A DNA stretch of 64,000 nucleotides from an uncultured Lachnospiraceae bacterium (GTDB lineage: Bacteria; Bacillota; Clostridia; Lachnospirales; Lachnospiraceae), in the NCBI GenBank assembly GCA_946544235.1, contig CAMNMC010000104.1:1-64000 (forward strand), in the 5' to 3' direction. Made by a program: the position numbers and the translations under genes. The notes below the pieces were generated by a model. It was given only the letters and a program-made list of their open reading frames with translations, had not been told where the DNA came from and did not search any database. Every line of letters starts with the position of its first letter. Within the stretch, counting starts at the first letter, position 1. Positions 26,609 to 35,368 of this stretch are shown one piece after another.

Positions 26609-27655
26609 TCATTCCTCTGTTCTTAAAACAAACTCCCTAAACCTTGGCAGTCTCATTTTAATCTGTCCTCGTGTATTTCCATCTATTATGCCTTTTTCGA
26701 TAAGATGCTTTCTCGGCATACTCCACTCATTATGTTTTTTCTTAGTTAATTCCAATAATTCAGTAACAGGCATCGAATCCTTTTCAACAAGAAATTTCAG
26801 GAACCATTTATCACTCGGTGTAAGCTCACTCCAAATCTTTTCATACACCTTCTCTTTAAGTGCATAATCCACTTTCGCCAAAACCATGTCTGTGATATTT
26901 TTTCCACCGCTTTCCCACATATACATTCCAAATGCTTGATATGCAAATGCATATCCTTTTGTCATAGTTGCAAGTTCAGCAGCAGTTTCATATGAAAGCC
27001 CTAAAGTCTCTCTATAATCTTCCCTAATAATGTCAGTACTTAGAGGTGTCATATCATATTTTGTTGCACGGAGAAAGAAAGTTAGTCCGTCTGTATTCTC
27101 AATTGCTTCAATATCATCATATAATCCTGCCGCTATCATGTAAATCGGAAGTTCTTCGCGAACCAATATCTGAAATTCTTGAATAAAATCCGTCAAAGCG
27201 TCTGTCTTTCTTGCTTCATCTATTGCAACAAGAACCTTTCTCTTTTTTCTCTTCACCTCTGACATAATCTTTTTCAGCGCAACATCATAACTTGCCACAG
27301 GGCTCTTTTTTACCAGGTTAAGACCCACTCCAAAAAGTGATAGATTAAGATTGGTATCTATAAATTTAGTTAAAAAAGGAACCTCGCTATATAGATTAGC
27401 AATCAAATCCTTAGTTATATCTGAATTTGATTTCAAATCAATTATTATCCATTCATCTCTATTTCGAAGTTCTTTCTCAACAGCGGTTAATGTCACTGTT
27501 TTACCAGTTCCTCTAATTCCCGTAAGCTTAAATGCCTGTTCTTGACCTTCATCACTTTCCATTTCATCTAGAATATCATATATCAAAAGATCTCTCCGTA
27601 TGTATTGCTTTGGTATTCTCCCAAAACTGATTGCGTATGGATTTCTTTTAATCAT
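26609..27655 (-). CDS. AAA/STAND-like ATPase (COG1672-type) with winged-helix C-terminus
   Basis: ATP-binding protein (348 aa) of the archaeal-type ATPase group, related to Orc/Cdc6-like and STAND enzymes. Walker A GIRGTGKT at 46-53, Walker B VLVAIDE at 141-147, a sensor-like MIAAGLY near 193, and a helical lid containing GYAFAYQAFG near 250. The last 80 residues look like a winged helix. GGGAGG precedes ATG 27655. In related proteins a PD-(D/E)XK nuclease (DUF234) is fused to such an ATPase; here the nuclease-like partner is a separate gene just downstream. AT-rich, with its own promoter. A defence or mobile-element role is plausible, not shown. Confidence 0.85.
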   Translation of the reverse strand: MIKRNPYAISFGRIPKQYIRRDLLIYDILDEMESDEGQEQAFKLTGIRGTGKTVTLTAVEKELRNRDEWIIIDLKSNSDITKDLIANLYSEVPFLTKFIDTNLNLSLFGVGLNLVKKSPVASYDVALKKIMSEVKRKKRKVLVAIDEARKTDALTDFIQEFQILVREELPIYMIAAGLYDDIEAIENTDGLTFFLRATKYDMTPLSTDIIREDYRETLGLSYETAAELATMTKGYAFAYQAFGMYMWESGGKNITDMVLAKVDYALKEKVYEKIWSELTPSDKWFLKFLVEKDSMPVTELLELTKKKHNEWSMPRKHLIEKGIIDGNTRGQIKMRLPRFREFVLRTEE

Positions 27656-27714
27656 ACTCTTTTCCTCCCTTCACCAAATCATACATATAATTAATCATTG
27701 CATAATTGTAATTT

Positions 27715-27810
27715 TATAATACATTGTCGCTAAATATAATTCAATATATTTCCATATAATTATCATACTTTTTTATAATTTGATATAATTTACTATGATC
27801 TTATATAATC
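27715..27810. repeat. Phased TATAATT repeats upstream of the ATPase gene
   Basis: TATAATT or a one-base variant begins at 27715, 27735, 27755, 27774, 27784 and 27804, i.e. at steps of 20, 20, 19, 10 and 20 bases, so all copies face one side of the helix. They overlap and extend upstream of the operon promoter. They could be repeated operators or intrinsically bent DNA. The remaining gap to 27963 contains one hairpin and no gene. Confidence 0.5.
27716..27744 (-). promoter_or_regulatory. Promoter of the ATPase-nuclease operon
   Basis: On the minus strand TTGAAT (27744-27739) and TATTAT (27721-27716) are spaced by 17 bases. Transcription would start about 50 bases before the ATPase start codon. 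Confidence 0.55.
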
Positions 27811-27823
27811 TCAAAACATAATT

Positions 27824-27849
27824 AGTGGCAGGCTAAAACGCCTGCCACT
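27824..27849 (-). terminator. Hairpin downstream of the P1 peptidase gene
   Basis: AGTGGCAGGC (27824-27833) pairs perfectly with GCCTGCCACT (27840-27849). It lies 115 bases past the peptidase stop and nearly matches the hairpin at 25432-25451. Confidence 0.55.
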
Positions 27850-27963
27850 GTCATGTCAATTTGCTGTTATTTACTATATATCGATTCTTATATCACCTTA
27901 ACAGACATATCATTTCCAAAACATTATACTAATATTTCGAACCTCCGACTCCTGACACTATGC

Positions 27964-28944
27964 TTATTCGAAAATATCCCTCGCCGCCAGATATCCGTAA
28001 GCACTCTGGGCACTTTCCACGGCACGTACGATTGCTTTACTTACAACTTCGGCAGCAAGCGTTCCCACAAGATCCATATCAGCTTTAACATCACCAACAG
28101 ATACCGCATAAATACTGTCTCCATCAGCAGTAGTATGCACCGGACGTATCGATCTGGCATAACCATCGTGAGCCATTCCGGCTATCTTGCAAAGCTCTGC
28201 CTTTGAGAAGTCCGCATTGGTTATTACAGAAGCCAGAGTCGTATTTCCGGTAAATTTGTTCTCTGTCGGCTTAAGATTATTCTTCATAAACTCAATCGTA
28301 TTAAGAAGTGTTTTCTTATCTTCCGAAAGAAGTCCCGCTATCTGACGTCCGGTCTCGGGATCAAAAATATCCCCCAGCGCATTCAGAACAACCACTGCTC
28401 CAATCTTCAGCCCCTCCAGTTCTATCGCATAGCTGCCAATTCCGGTTTTCATGCATGTAGCCATTCCTGCAATCTTGCCGACGGTTGCCCCGCAGCCCGC
28501 ACCATAATTTCCATCCTTATAATTTGGTTCTTCCACAGCCTTCTTCGCCGCTTCGTAAGCCATATCCGGATCAGGTCTTGTGTAAACATCGCCTACGGTC
28601 AGATCAAATATGTCCGACTGAATAACCAGCGGAACCTTTGTCACGCCAACATCATATCCAAAATCTCTCTCCTCAAGATATTTCATTACGCCATTTGCGG
28701 CGCCAAGTCCGAAGGCACTGCCTCCGCTTAGAAGGATGGCATGTATCCTTTCTGCAGCCATAAGCGGATTAAGCAGCTGGGTATCCCTCGACGCAGGACC
28801 TCCACCACGTACGTCAACGCCTGCTTTCATTCCTCCCCTGATCTTATCCGTACTGACTATCGCCGTACATCCAGTACCGGCTTCACTGTTCTCGCACTGG
28901 CCGATTCCTATATTTTCAATTTCGTTAATGGATATCTCCCTCAT
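27964..28944 (-). CDS. P1-family peptidase (DmpA/L-aminopeptidase-D-esterase type)
   Basis: N-terminal-nucleophile hydrolase that matures by self-cleavage. The 326-aa precursor contains GNTTLASVIT near residue 250; cleavage before the Thr or Ser of such a motif gives the two chains. Other family segments are the N-terminal IGIGQCE, DVRGGGPASRDT and GGSAFGL, plus VVLNALGD before the cut. ATG 28944 with GGAGGG upstream is preferred over a far upstream start. Members cleave N-terminal amino acids, D-amino-acid amides or beta-peptides; the natural substrate here is unknown. The gene stands alone between hairpins. Confidence 0.9.
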   Translation of the reverse strand: MREISINEIENIGIGQCENSEAGTGCTAIVSTDKIRGGMKAGVDVRGGGPASRDTQLLNPLMAAERIHAILLSGGSAFGLGAANGVMKYLEERDFGYDVGVTKVPLVIQSDIFDLTVGDVYTRPDPDMAYEAAKKAVEEPNYKDGNYGAGCGATVGKIAGMATCMKTGIGSYAIELEGLKIGAVVVLNALGDIFDPETGRQIAGLLSEDKKTLLNTIEFMKNNLKPTENKFTGNTTLASVITNADFSKAELCKIAGMAHDGYARSIRPVHTTADGDSIYAVSVGDVKADMDLVGTLAAEVVSKAIVRAVESAQSAYGYLAARDIFE

Positions 28945-29041
28945 TTTGTAACCCTCCTGCGAAACTTTTTCCCGACACATTAATTTTACCATAATCACGG
29001 AGCAATTAAAACATACTTCATGAGTCCTTCTATATGTATTC

Positions 29042-29235
29042 ATGACACCTTCGGTGTCATTTCATATCGCACACTCGTCATATACATGTGCTTCCAGCAC
29101 ATGTTCCATGAACAGTCTCAACTGTCTATGCATACAAGTATGCAACAGCTGATTCTGTCCATGACACATGCTACGTATTTTTCTCGTCTACCGACTCGGT
29201 CCGCGCTGAACGCTTGCCACCGGCAAGCAGCGCCA
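29042..29235. other. Dense cluster of perfect short hairpins between pckA and the P1 peptidase gene
   Basis: No gene is convincing here. Successive perfect hairpins are 29042-29060 (8 bp, loop TTC), 29084-29104 (8 bp), 29112-29125 (5 bp), 29129-29144 (7 bp, two-base spacer) and a nested pair at 29203-29233 (GCGCT/AGCGC around GCTTGCC/GGCAAGC). The density is far above that of other gaps in the window. It could be a structured RNA or the remains of a mobile element. Confidence 0.45.
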
Positions 29236-29251
29236 TGACTCCTTCAGTACG

Positions 29252-29281
29252 TAAAACGGGATGGGCAAAAGCCCATCCCGT
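29252..29281 (-). terminator. Rho-independent terminator of pckA
   Basis: Perfect 11-bp stem (29256-29266 with 29271-29281, AAAA loop on the plus strand) followed on the minus strand by TTTT. It lies 23 bases past the pckA stop. Confidence 0.9.
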
Positions 29282-29304
29282 ATGGAAAACTTATTAAATA
29301 TGAA

Positions 29305-30918
29305 TTACAGCTGAGGACCTGCAGCAACAAGTGCCTTACCAGCTTCATTTGTCTCATACTTCTTGAAGTTCTTGATGAATCTCTCTGAAAGATCCTTAGC
29401 CTTAGCTTCCCACTCAGAAGTATCAGCGTATGTATCTCTTGGATCAAGAATCTTTGTATCAACTCCAGGAAGCTCTGTTGGAACCTCGAAGTTGAAGTAA
29501 GGAATAGTCTTTGTAGGAGCATTCTTGATATCACCGTTAAGGATTGCATCGATGATTCCACGTGTATCCTTGATTGTGATTCTCTTTCCTGTTCCGTTCC
29601 AACCTGTATTTACGAGGTAAGCCTTAGCTCCGCTCTTCTCCATCTTCTTAACAAGCTCTTCACCGTACTTTGTAGGATGAAGCTCAAGGAATGCCTGTCC
29701 GAAGCAAGCTGAGAATGTAGGTGTAGGCTCTGTGATTCCACGCTCTGTACCTGCAAGCTTAGCTGTGAAGCCTGAAAGGAAGTAATACTGTGTCTGCTCA
29801 GGTGTAAGGATAGATACCGGAGGAAGTACTCCGAAAGCATCTGCTGAAAGGAAGATAACATTTTCAGCTGCAGGACCTGAAGAAACCTTATTTACATTCT
29901 TAGCGATCTTCTCGATGTGCTCGATAGGATAAGAAACACGTGTATTCTCTGTTACAGACTTGTCATTGAAATCGATCTTGCCATCTTCAGCAACTGTAAC
30001 GTTCTCAAGAAGTGCATTTCTCTTGATTGCATTGTAGATATCAGGCTCTGATTCCTTATCAAGGCCGATAACCTTAGCGTAGCATCCACCCTCAAGGTTG
30101 AATACGCCGTTGTCATCCCAGCCGTGCTCATCATCACCGATAAGAAGTCTCTTAGGATCTGTAGAAAGTGTTGTCTTACCTGTTCCTGAAAGACCGAAGA
30201 AGATTGCTGTGTGCTTTCCTTCCATATCTGTATTTGCTGAGCAGTGCATTGAAGCCATACCCTGAAGTGGGAGGAAGTAGTTCTGCATAGAGAACATACC
30301 CTTCTTCATCTCTCCGCCGTACCATGTGTTAAGGATAACCTGCTCACGGCTTGTAACATTAAAGAGCACTGCTGTCTCAGAGTTAAGTCCAAGTTCCTTA
30401 TAGTTATCAACCTTAGCCTTTGATGCTGTATAAACAACGAAGTTTGGCTCGAAGTTTGCTTCTTCCTCAGCTGTTGGCTTAATGAACATATTTGTTACGA
30501 AATGTGCCTGCCAAGCAACTTCCATGATGAAACGTACTGCCATACGTGTATCCTTGTTAGCGCCACAGAATGCATCTACTACATAAAGCTTCTTACCTGA
30601 AAGCTGCTTAAGAGCCTTAGCCTTACATTCTTCCCATGCTTTCTGTGATGCAGGATGGTTATCGTTTGGATATTCAGGTGTTGTCCACCAAACTGTATCC
30701 TTTGACTTGTCATCCATAACGATGAACTTATCTTTAGGTGAACGTCCTGTGTAAATACCTGTCATTACATTTACAGCGCCAAGCTCTGTAAGTACACCCT
30801 TATCAAATCCTTCAAGTTCCGGATTCATCTCATCCTCGAAAAGCTTCTCGTAAGAAGGATTGTAGATGATTTCCTGTACGTCTGTGATGCCATACTTAGT
30901 TAAATCGATTGCTGCCAT
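29305..30918 (-). CDS. pckA: Phosphoenolpyruvate carboxykinase (ATP)
   Basis: Interconverts oxaloacetate plus ATP with PEP plus CO2 and ADP. In rumen and gut anaerobes it works in gluconeogenesis or in CO2-fixing succinate formation. The 537-aa protein has the normal size, with the kinase-1 loop [12 protein letters not shown], the kinase-2 motif LIGDDEHGW and the substrate-site Arg in [14 protein letters not shown] lies seven bases before the ATG. It is monocistronic: a promoter lies at 31019-31047 and a strong terminator follows. Codon choice is strongly biased, as expected for a highly expressed gene. Confidence 0.97.
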   Translation of the reverse strand: MAAIDLTKYGITDVQEIIYNPSYEKLFEDEMNPELEGFDKGVLTELGAVNVMTGIYTGRSPKDKFIVMDDKSKDTVWWTTPEYPNDNHPASQKAWEECKAKALKQLSGKKLYVVDAFCGANKDTRMAVRFIMEVAWQAHFVTNMFIKPTAEEEANFEPNFVVYTASKAKVDNYKELGLNSETAVLFNVTSREQVILNTWYGGEMKKGMFSMQNYFLPLQGMASMHCSANTDMEGKHTAIFFGLSGTGKTTLSTDPKRLLIGDDEHGWDDNGVFNLEGGCYAKVIGLDKESEPDIYNAIKRNALLENVTVAEDGKIDFNDKSVTENTRVSYPIEHIEKIAKNVNKVSSGPAAENVIFLSADAFGVLPPVSILTPEQTQYYFLSGFTAKLAGTERGITEPTPTFSACFGQAFLELHPTKYGEELVKKMEKSGAKAYLVNTGWNGTGKRITIKDTRGIIDAILNGDIKNAPTKTIPYFNFEVPTELPGVDTKILDPRDTYADTSEWEAKAKDLSERFIKNFKKYETNEAGKALVAAGPQL

Positions 30919-31018
30919 TTTCTGTACCTCTTTCTTTATATTATTTTATTGTTTTTATATTAAGTCTCCGGTCTCGAAATATCACCCGATAACCGGACAA
31001 AACATCAAACCGCCTAAT

Positions 31019-31047
31019 ATAATAACCTATTATCACCAAATAATCAA
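31019..31047 (-). promoter_or_regulatory. Promoter of pckA
   Basis: On the minus strand TTGATT (31047-31042) and TATTAT (31024-31019) are separated by 17 bases, about 100 bases before the start codon. It lies just beyond the terminator of the preceding gene. Confidence 0.6.
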
Positions 31048-31049
31048 TT

Positions 31050-31108
31050 CAAAAATGATGAAAAGGTCAGGTTTTCAGCTATGAATTATAGCCGATACCC
31101 CTGACCTT
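31050..31108 (-). terminator. Terminator of the 143-aa protein gene
   Basis: AAGGTCAGG (31063-31071) pairs with CCTGACCTT (31100-31108); a smaller GCTAT/ATAGC hairpin lies inside. On the minus strand it is followed by TTTTCATCATTTTT. Confidence 0.75.
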
Positions 31109-31159
31109 GTCAATCATATTTGTTAGTCTATTCTAACTATATTATTTTTGCAGGAAGGC

Positions 31160-31591
31160 TTAGGATTCTTTCATGATCCTGTTAAAAATGATCTCATAGC
31201 ATCCCGGTATATCCGGAACAGCCTTCAGTTCTTCCCATGGATTAATATTTTCCCCCAGGATCTCTCCCTTGATACCGGTATCCATATAAACCTTTCCATC
31301 CTCTTCCTTATAGGTCTTTTTCTCCATAACGAACATATTGCCACCATACAGCTCGACTTCCCCTGTTGCAACTGCGGCATCAATATCCTCCTGTGGTGTG
31401 CCCTCCGGAATTGGCATGACCATCATGACGGTTCCCTCTCCGTCAAAGATGTACTTAACCTTCAACACTTTTTTATCACTATCATCTATGGTATCATCTG
31501 CCAAGAGATCCTGGGTTCTTTTCCATACAAGGCCCTTTTCTTCATCGAACCTTCTTGCTTCCGTAATTATCCATGTACCTGTCATACTCAT
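31160..31591 (-). CDS. Small cytoplasmic protein of unknown function
   Basis: A 143-aa acidic protein that I do not recognise. It opens with MTGTWIITEAR, and alternating hydrophobic strands (for example KYIFDGEGTVMMVM) suggest a small beta-barrel of lipocalin-like type, which is an inference. GGAGG lies eight bases before ATG 31591; the frame extends five codons further through the ribosome binding site itself. It is 90 bases after the 207-aa gene and may share its transcript. Confidence 0.7.
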   Translation of the reverse strand: MSMTGTWIITEARRFDEEKGLVWKRTQDLLADDTIDDSDKKVLKVKYIFDGEGTVMMVMPIPEGTPQEDIDAAVATGEVELYGGNMFVMEKKTYKEEDGKVYMDTGIKGEILGENINPWEELKAVPDIPGCYEIIFNRIMKES

Positions 31592-31681
31592 ATTTGTAAC
31601 CTCCACTTTGTATCTTCACTTTTTCCTATGGTGAAAGGCCTGTGAAGCACATCATATATAAAAACATTATCCATTCAGCTA

Positions 31682-32305
31682 TCATGCCCATGGATTCGCG
31701 CTTTCAGGCTGTCTGATATCAGACAGTATGAACTGCTCCCATAAGCACCATTTTCCATCCTTAAGCATCCTCAGCTGAATAGCCCTCGGACTGTCGGCTC
31801 CGCCTGACTGAACGTAAAGCTTTGCATAACCCTGATCCTGATAAGAATATGGATTCTCACTTATCGTTATCGTATACGGAACTGCAGGAGTGTAGTCATT
31901 CTGAGGAGTTGCACCTTTAAAATATGACCTTGGCACATAATCCTTGCCGTCCATAAATCTGTCATTTATAAACTGCTTGTCCATTCCGCTGAGCGGTCTC
32001 GGTCCTCTGATGAAATCCAGCATGGAAAGTGCCATTTCCTTATTCTTTGGATAACAGCAAAGTGCCAGAACCGTCAGAGCCGCTGCATCGAAAGGAGTTG
32101 AGCAGGCTGCCTGCGGAAGCGACTTAAATTCATCCAGACTTTCAGGTATTCTCATAAAGCTGACATCTACTGTTTTATTTCCGGCCATATTCTTGATACC
32201 GTTAACCAGCCCGCCTGCACCATTAACCATATTCCCGGCATTTCCTGCCGAACCCTGGTTGAAGAGTCCGCCTGCATTTTTCTTAAATTCATCGAAAAAT
32301 CCCAT
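31682..32305 (-). CDS. Protein of unknown function with Gly/Asn-rich N-terminus
   Basis: 207 aa. The first 50 residues are a helix (FFDEFKKNAGG) followed by Gly/Asn repeats. The rest is a compact domain with PQAACSTPFDAAALTVLALC and a C-terminal strand-rich segment ending WCLWEQFILSDIRQP. No catalytic motif is evident to me. Proteins of this look occur in Lachnospiraceae near LemA/DUF3137-type genes, as here. AGAGGT precedes the ATG. No signal peptide. Confidence 0.65.
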   Translation of the reverse strand: MGFFDEFKKNAGGLFNQGSAGNAGNMVNGAGGLVNGIKNMAGNKTVDVSFMRIPESLDEFKSLPQAACSTPFDAAALTVLALCCYPKNKEMALSMLDFIRGPRPLSGMDKQFINDRFMDGKDYVPRSYFKGATPQNDYTPAVPYTITISENPYSYQDQGYAKLYVQSGGADSPRAIQLRMLKDGKWCLWEQFILSDIRQPESANPWA

Positions 32306-32330
32306 ATTAAATACCTCTCTTTTGTATTAA

Positions 32331-32359
32331 AGGGCGTTTCACTGTTAATGAAACGCCCT
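32331..32359 (-). terminator. Terminator of the small lipoprotein gene
   Basis: Perfect 11-bp stem (32331-32341 with 32349-32359). On the minus strand only a short T-run follows, so some read-through into the 207-aa gene is likely. Confidence 0.65.
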
Positions 32360-32381
32360 CTCCCTTAAATTTATGTGTTAC

Positions 32382-32972
32382 TTATTTGTCAGCAGGAATT
32401 GTTGTCTCAATGCTGTTGATGATGTACTGAACATCTTCATCTTCGAAGTTAAGAGTCTTATCTCCGCTGTTCTTAAGAACTGCAACCTGAAGCTGCTCCT
32501 CACCCTTCTTGCCTTCGATTATTGTGTACTTGTAACCAAGGCTTTCGCACTCATAACCTGTCCAGGAATAACCTGCAGCATCGAAAGGAGCGATATCAAC
32601 AACGTTGTCATAAAAATCCTTAGCTGATGTCATTACTGAATCAGGGCCTGAATAGTTGATCTGGATATAGCAGCATCCCCAAAGGTCATCCTTTGACTTA
32701 GCGCCCTTAGCTATCTGAAGCTGCTGAGGATCGATCGCATTTGGATCGTCGCTCCACATATCGTGAACATCGATTGCAAGCCATCCCTCAGGAACTGAAA
32801 CCTTTATAACACCTGTATCATGAGGAGTACCTGTGATCTCCTTTGGTGCTTCTGTTTTGCTTCCTGAACCTGAATCTGACTTCTTGTCATCATCCTTACC
32901 ACATGCTGTAAGGCTGCAAACACCAAAAGCAACTACAAACATCATTGCTAAAGCTTTTTTGAATTTCTTCAT
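32382..32972 (-). CDS. Small secreted lipoprotein
   Basis: 196 aa with a lipoprotein signal peptide; the lipobox SLTAC places the lipidated residue at Cys24. A Lys/Asp/Ser/Gly-rich tether follows, then a domain of about 150 residues with the segment VSVPEGWLAIDV. This resembles proteins that carry a single PsbP/lipid-binding-like fold, but I cannot assign one. It probably sits on the outer face of the membrane. GGAGG precedes the ATG. Function unknown. Confidence 0.75.
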   Translation of the reverse strand: MKKFKKALAMMFVVAFGVCSLTACGKDDDKKSDSGSGSKTEAPKEITGTPHDTGVIKVSVPEGWLAIDVHDMWSDDPNAIDPQQLQIAKGAKSKDDLWGCCYIQINYSGPDSVMTSAKDFYDNVVDIAPFDAAGYSWTGYECESLGYKYTIIEGKKGEEQLQVAVLKNSGDKTLNFEDEDVQYIINSIETTIPADK

Positions 32973-33175
32973 CTTTCATTCCTCCACTAAAATAAAGATT
33001 AATATTTACCGAAACACCCGAAGCCCCCCTCTTGCAGTCCTGTCAGATGCAGTAGTTTCTGCCCTTTGAAGCCTACAGGTTTTTCACTGTCTGAATACTA
33101 TCATAGATGATATATTTCCTGCTACGTCCATATGGACATATTTTCATATTTTTATTCTTATCCTAAAACGACTTC

Positions 33176-33200
33176 GGCGCAGGCTGGATAAGCCTGCGCC
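33176..33200. terminator. Hairpin downstream of the DUF3137 gene
   Basis: GGCGCAGGCT (33176-33185) pairs perfectly with AGCCTGCGCC (33191-33200), 23 bases past the stop. A T-run does not follow directly on the minus strand, so it may be a weak terminator. Confidence 0.55.
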
Positions 33201-33223
33201 ATTTTAACCTTCACAATATAAAA

Positions 33224-34462
33224 CTACCCTCTCGGGACTGCTTCGAGAACCTCCATCAGATCACATATGACATTTGCCTCAGCCTCAGCTTTGGCTCTGT
33301 CAGTAGGGTAATCGATGGCTCTTGACATATCTGCATCAAATGTATCCTTGATGTAAGGTATTGCAGCGAAAACTCTGTCACCCTCAAAATTAAGTATCAC
33401 ATAACCGTATTTGCCCTTCAGATAAAGTATCTTCTCCATCATTGCCGGTGTCAGAAGATAAAAGGCATAATGCGGATCCGATGCATAAACATCAAACTGT
33501 TTATTGAAAAATACATTTTCCATATCCAGCCTGTCACTCTTTCTGTCGCTGGACGGATGGAAAATAAATGCATCAGGAGTTATCCTTACGCTTGCCTGAA
33601 TAGTCCTTGGCATATAAAAAACAAACATACGTCCCTGAAAATACGTTGTGGTATGGCTGCTCTTGCCGGTGCTTGTATGCTGCTGGATCAAAACATCCGA
33701 TGTCTCAAATTTAACATCCTTGTAGGTCGCACAGATATAATCTTCACTCTTAAATCTGTTTCCCATCCTTACCAGATTGAAGCTTCTTACAGCCACATCA
33801 GGAAATCCAACCTTCCATGAATAGAATACATTCTGGAACTTCCTGCTGAGAACATCTTCTACAAATACACTCTTATATAAGGCTTTGAAGTCAGCATTGC
33901 CCTTAAATCCGCCATTTTTAGCAACGATCACTACCGCCAGAACAGCAATCGTCATGCTCATTATCACGAACACACTCATCAAAGCACTGTTTTTTGCTCC
34001 TGCCACAAGAGACATAATGATCAAAGCCGCAAATCCCGCGAATGCCAGAGCAATACCCATTTGCTGTTTTTTACGCATTCTCTCAAGCTCCGCAAGCTTC
34101 TCCGAGAGGCTCTTACCCGACATCTCATCCAGCTTTTTATTTACAAAGCTGTTATTTCCTCCCGGAGCTCCGCCAAAGCCATCACCTGTCGGACCGATTG
34201 AAAAGCTGCCCATTCCATTCATCCTGACACTGCTGTAGCCGCCGCCACCATTCATTCTGGTGCCTGTATAGCCATTGCCGTTCATTATGGTTCCGTTATT
34301 CATATTGGCACCATAACGCACATTTGTCGGATCTACTCTGACAGGATTACCACTTTGCAGACTGTCTGTTCTGTAAAACTGTCCGCTGACCATGCCGTTT
34401 TTTTTGCCCGGTCTTACATATACGTCTCTATTCAATTCATTAAAGAGATTCCTTAATGCCAT
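33224..34462 (-). CDS. DUF3137-family membrane protein
   Basis: 412 aa. The N-terminal 110 residues are Gly/Asn/Met-rich with repeated MNG units and probably disordered. A short helix with KLAELERMRKKQ leads into two adjacent membrane spans (about 135-190). The C-terminal 220 residues form a soluble cytoplasmic domain like DUF3137, with FKALYKSVFVEDVL near its start. Such proteins are often encoded next to LemA, as here; their role is not known. GGAG precedes ATG 34462. Confidence 0.75.
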   Translation of the reverse strand: MALRNLFNELNRDVYVRPGKKNGMVSGQFYRTDSLQSGNPVRVDPTNVRYGANMNNGTIMNGNGYTGTRMNGGGGYSSVRMNGMGSFSIGPTGDGFGGAPGGNNSFVNKKLDEMSGKSLSEKLAELERMRKKQQMGIALAFAGFAALIIMSLVAGAKNSALMSVFVIMSMTIAVLAVVIVAKNGGFKGNADFKALYKSVFVEDVLSRKFQNVFYSWKVGFPDVAVRSFNLVRMGNRFKSEDYICATYKDVKFETSDVLIQQHTSTGKSSHTTTYFQGRMFVFYMPRTIQASVRITPDAFIFHPSSDRKSDRLDMENVFFNKQFDVYASDPHYAFYLLTPAMMEKILYLKGKYGYVILNFEGDRVFAAIPYIKDTFDADMSRAIDYPTDRAKAEAEANVICDLMEVLEAVPRG

Positions 34463-34495
34463 AGTCTTAACTCCATACATTTGTGATATACAACA

Positions 34496-34527
34496 CCCGC
34501 AGCCCAGAATTCATACTGTGCTGCGGG
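34496..34527 (-). promoter_or_regulatory. Hairpin between lemA and the DUF3137 gene
   Basis: CCCGCAGC (34496-34503) pairs with GCTGCGGG (34520-34527), extended by a CAG/CTG-like pair. Without a T-run it is more likely an mRNA processing or stability element within an operon than a full terminator. Confidence 0.4.
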
Positions 34528-34545
34528 CATTTGCATCATGTTTTA

Positions 34546-35100
34546 TTAATGAAACTTCATCTCAACGTCATTTCTCTTATGCGCCTCAGCAACGAAAAGC
34601 TCCTTAGATATAGCACCGATAGCTCCTGCAACTATTGAAGAAGGGAACATAACGATCTTGGTGTTATAGGCATTTACGTTTGCATTGTAGAGACGTCTTG
34701 CTGCCTGAAGATGCTCTTCACAATCAGAGATAGATACCATAAGCATCTTGTATGTCTCACTTGAAAGGAGATTTGGATATGCTTCTGCAGTAAGTCTGAA
34801 CTGATTTGAAGCATTGTTCATCTGCTCAAGCACTTCCTGTTTCTCCCTGATAGACATTCCAGAACGAAGTTTTATTGTTTCATAAAGGGTCTTTGCCTCA
34901 TGTGAGGTGTATTCCTTTACTACTTCAAGCTGCTTTGTCAGAACATCGTATCTCTTTGTAAGAGCTACATCAATGCCTGAAGCCGCTTCATTGCACTTCA
35001 GTCCGAGTCTCCTTATACTGTTCATGGTAGAAACATACCAGATCACACACATGAGTATTATAAACACTACAATTATAATAACATAACCAACTGCTCCCAT
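34546..35100 (-). CDS. lemA: LemA family protein
   Basis: 184 aa. One N-terminal membrane span (about 5-27) is followed by a long helical bundle, the LemA architecture, with conserved ALTKRYDVLTKQLEVVKEY and the C-terminal NANVNAYNTKIVMFPSSIVA. LemA proteins are widespread and membrane-anchored; the biochemical role remains unclear. AAAGGA lies six bases before ATG 35100. It is followed by the DUF3137 gene, a common partner. Confidence 0.9.
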   Translation of the reverse strand: MGAVGYVIIIVVFIILMCVIWYVSTMNSIRRLGLKCNEAASGIDVALTKRYDVLTKQLEVVKEYTSHEAKTLYETIKLRSGMSIREKQEVLEQMNNASNQFRLTAEAYPNLLSSETYKMLMVSISDCEEHLQAARRLYNANVNAYNTKIVMFPSSIVAGAIGAISKELFVAEAHKRNDVEMKFH

Positions 35101-35199
35101 ATTTAGTCCTTTCCTCTGCATCTGTGGCAGAAAAACTTTTTTTCAGTGATATGCATCACTTTTTTAACCTTAACAATCCTATGATCATGTGAATTGTCA

Positions 35200-35228
35200 T
35201 TTTATGTTACATATTCTATAACAATGAA
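35200..35228 (-). promoter_or_regulatory. Putative promoter of lemA
   Basis: On the minus strand TTGTAA and TAGAAT are spaced by 17 bases near 35240-35212. The -35 is weak. The rest of the gap 35101-35368 is AT-rich with a small GCAAC/GTTGC hairpin near 35264-35276 and no gene. Confidence 0.35.
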
Positions 35229-35368
35229 TGAATTATTACAACCATTCCTGATATGCTTTTCCCGCAACTTCCGGTTGCAGAATATAATCACAGTCGCATT
35301 ATATCTTTCTCCACAGCTTTTCGAGTTTACGAAAAATAACAATATTTATAATGATATACGTTGTTTGA

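Noticed and set aside
25482..27655. Toxin-antitoxin or classical restriction-modification system
   Set aside because: No methyltransferase or small antitoxin gene accompanies the pair, and the proteins are too large for a typical toxin-antitoxin module.
29020..29238. 72-aa plus-strand open frame between pckA and the P1 peptidase gene
   Set aside because: It consists of the hairpin cluster read through, has no ribosome binding site and no protein-like composition.
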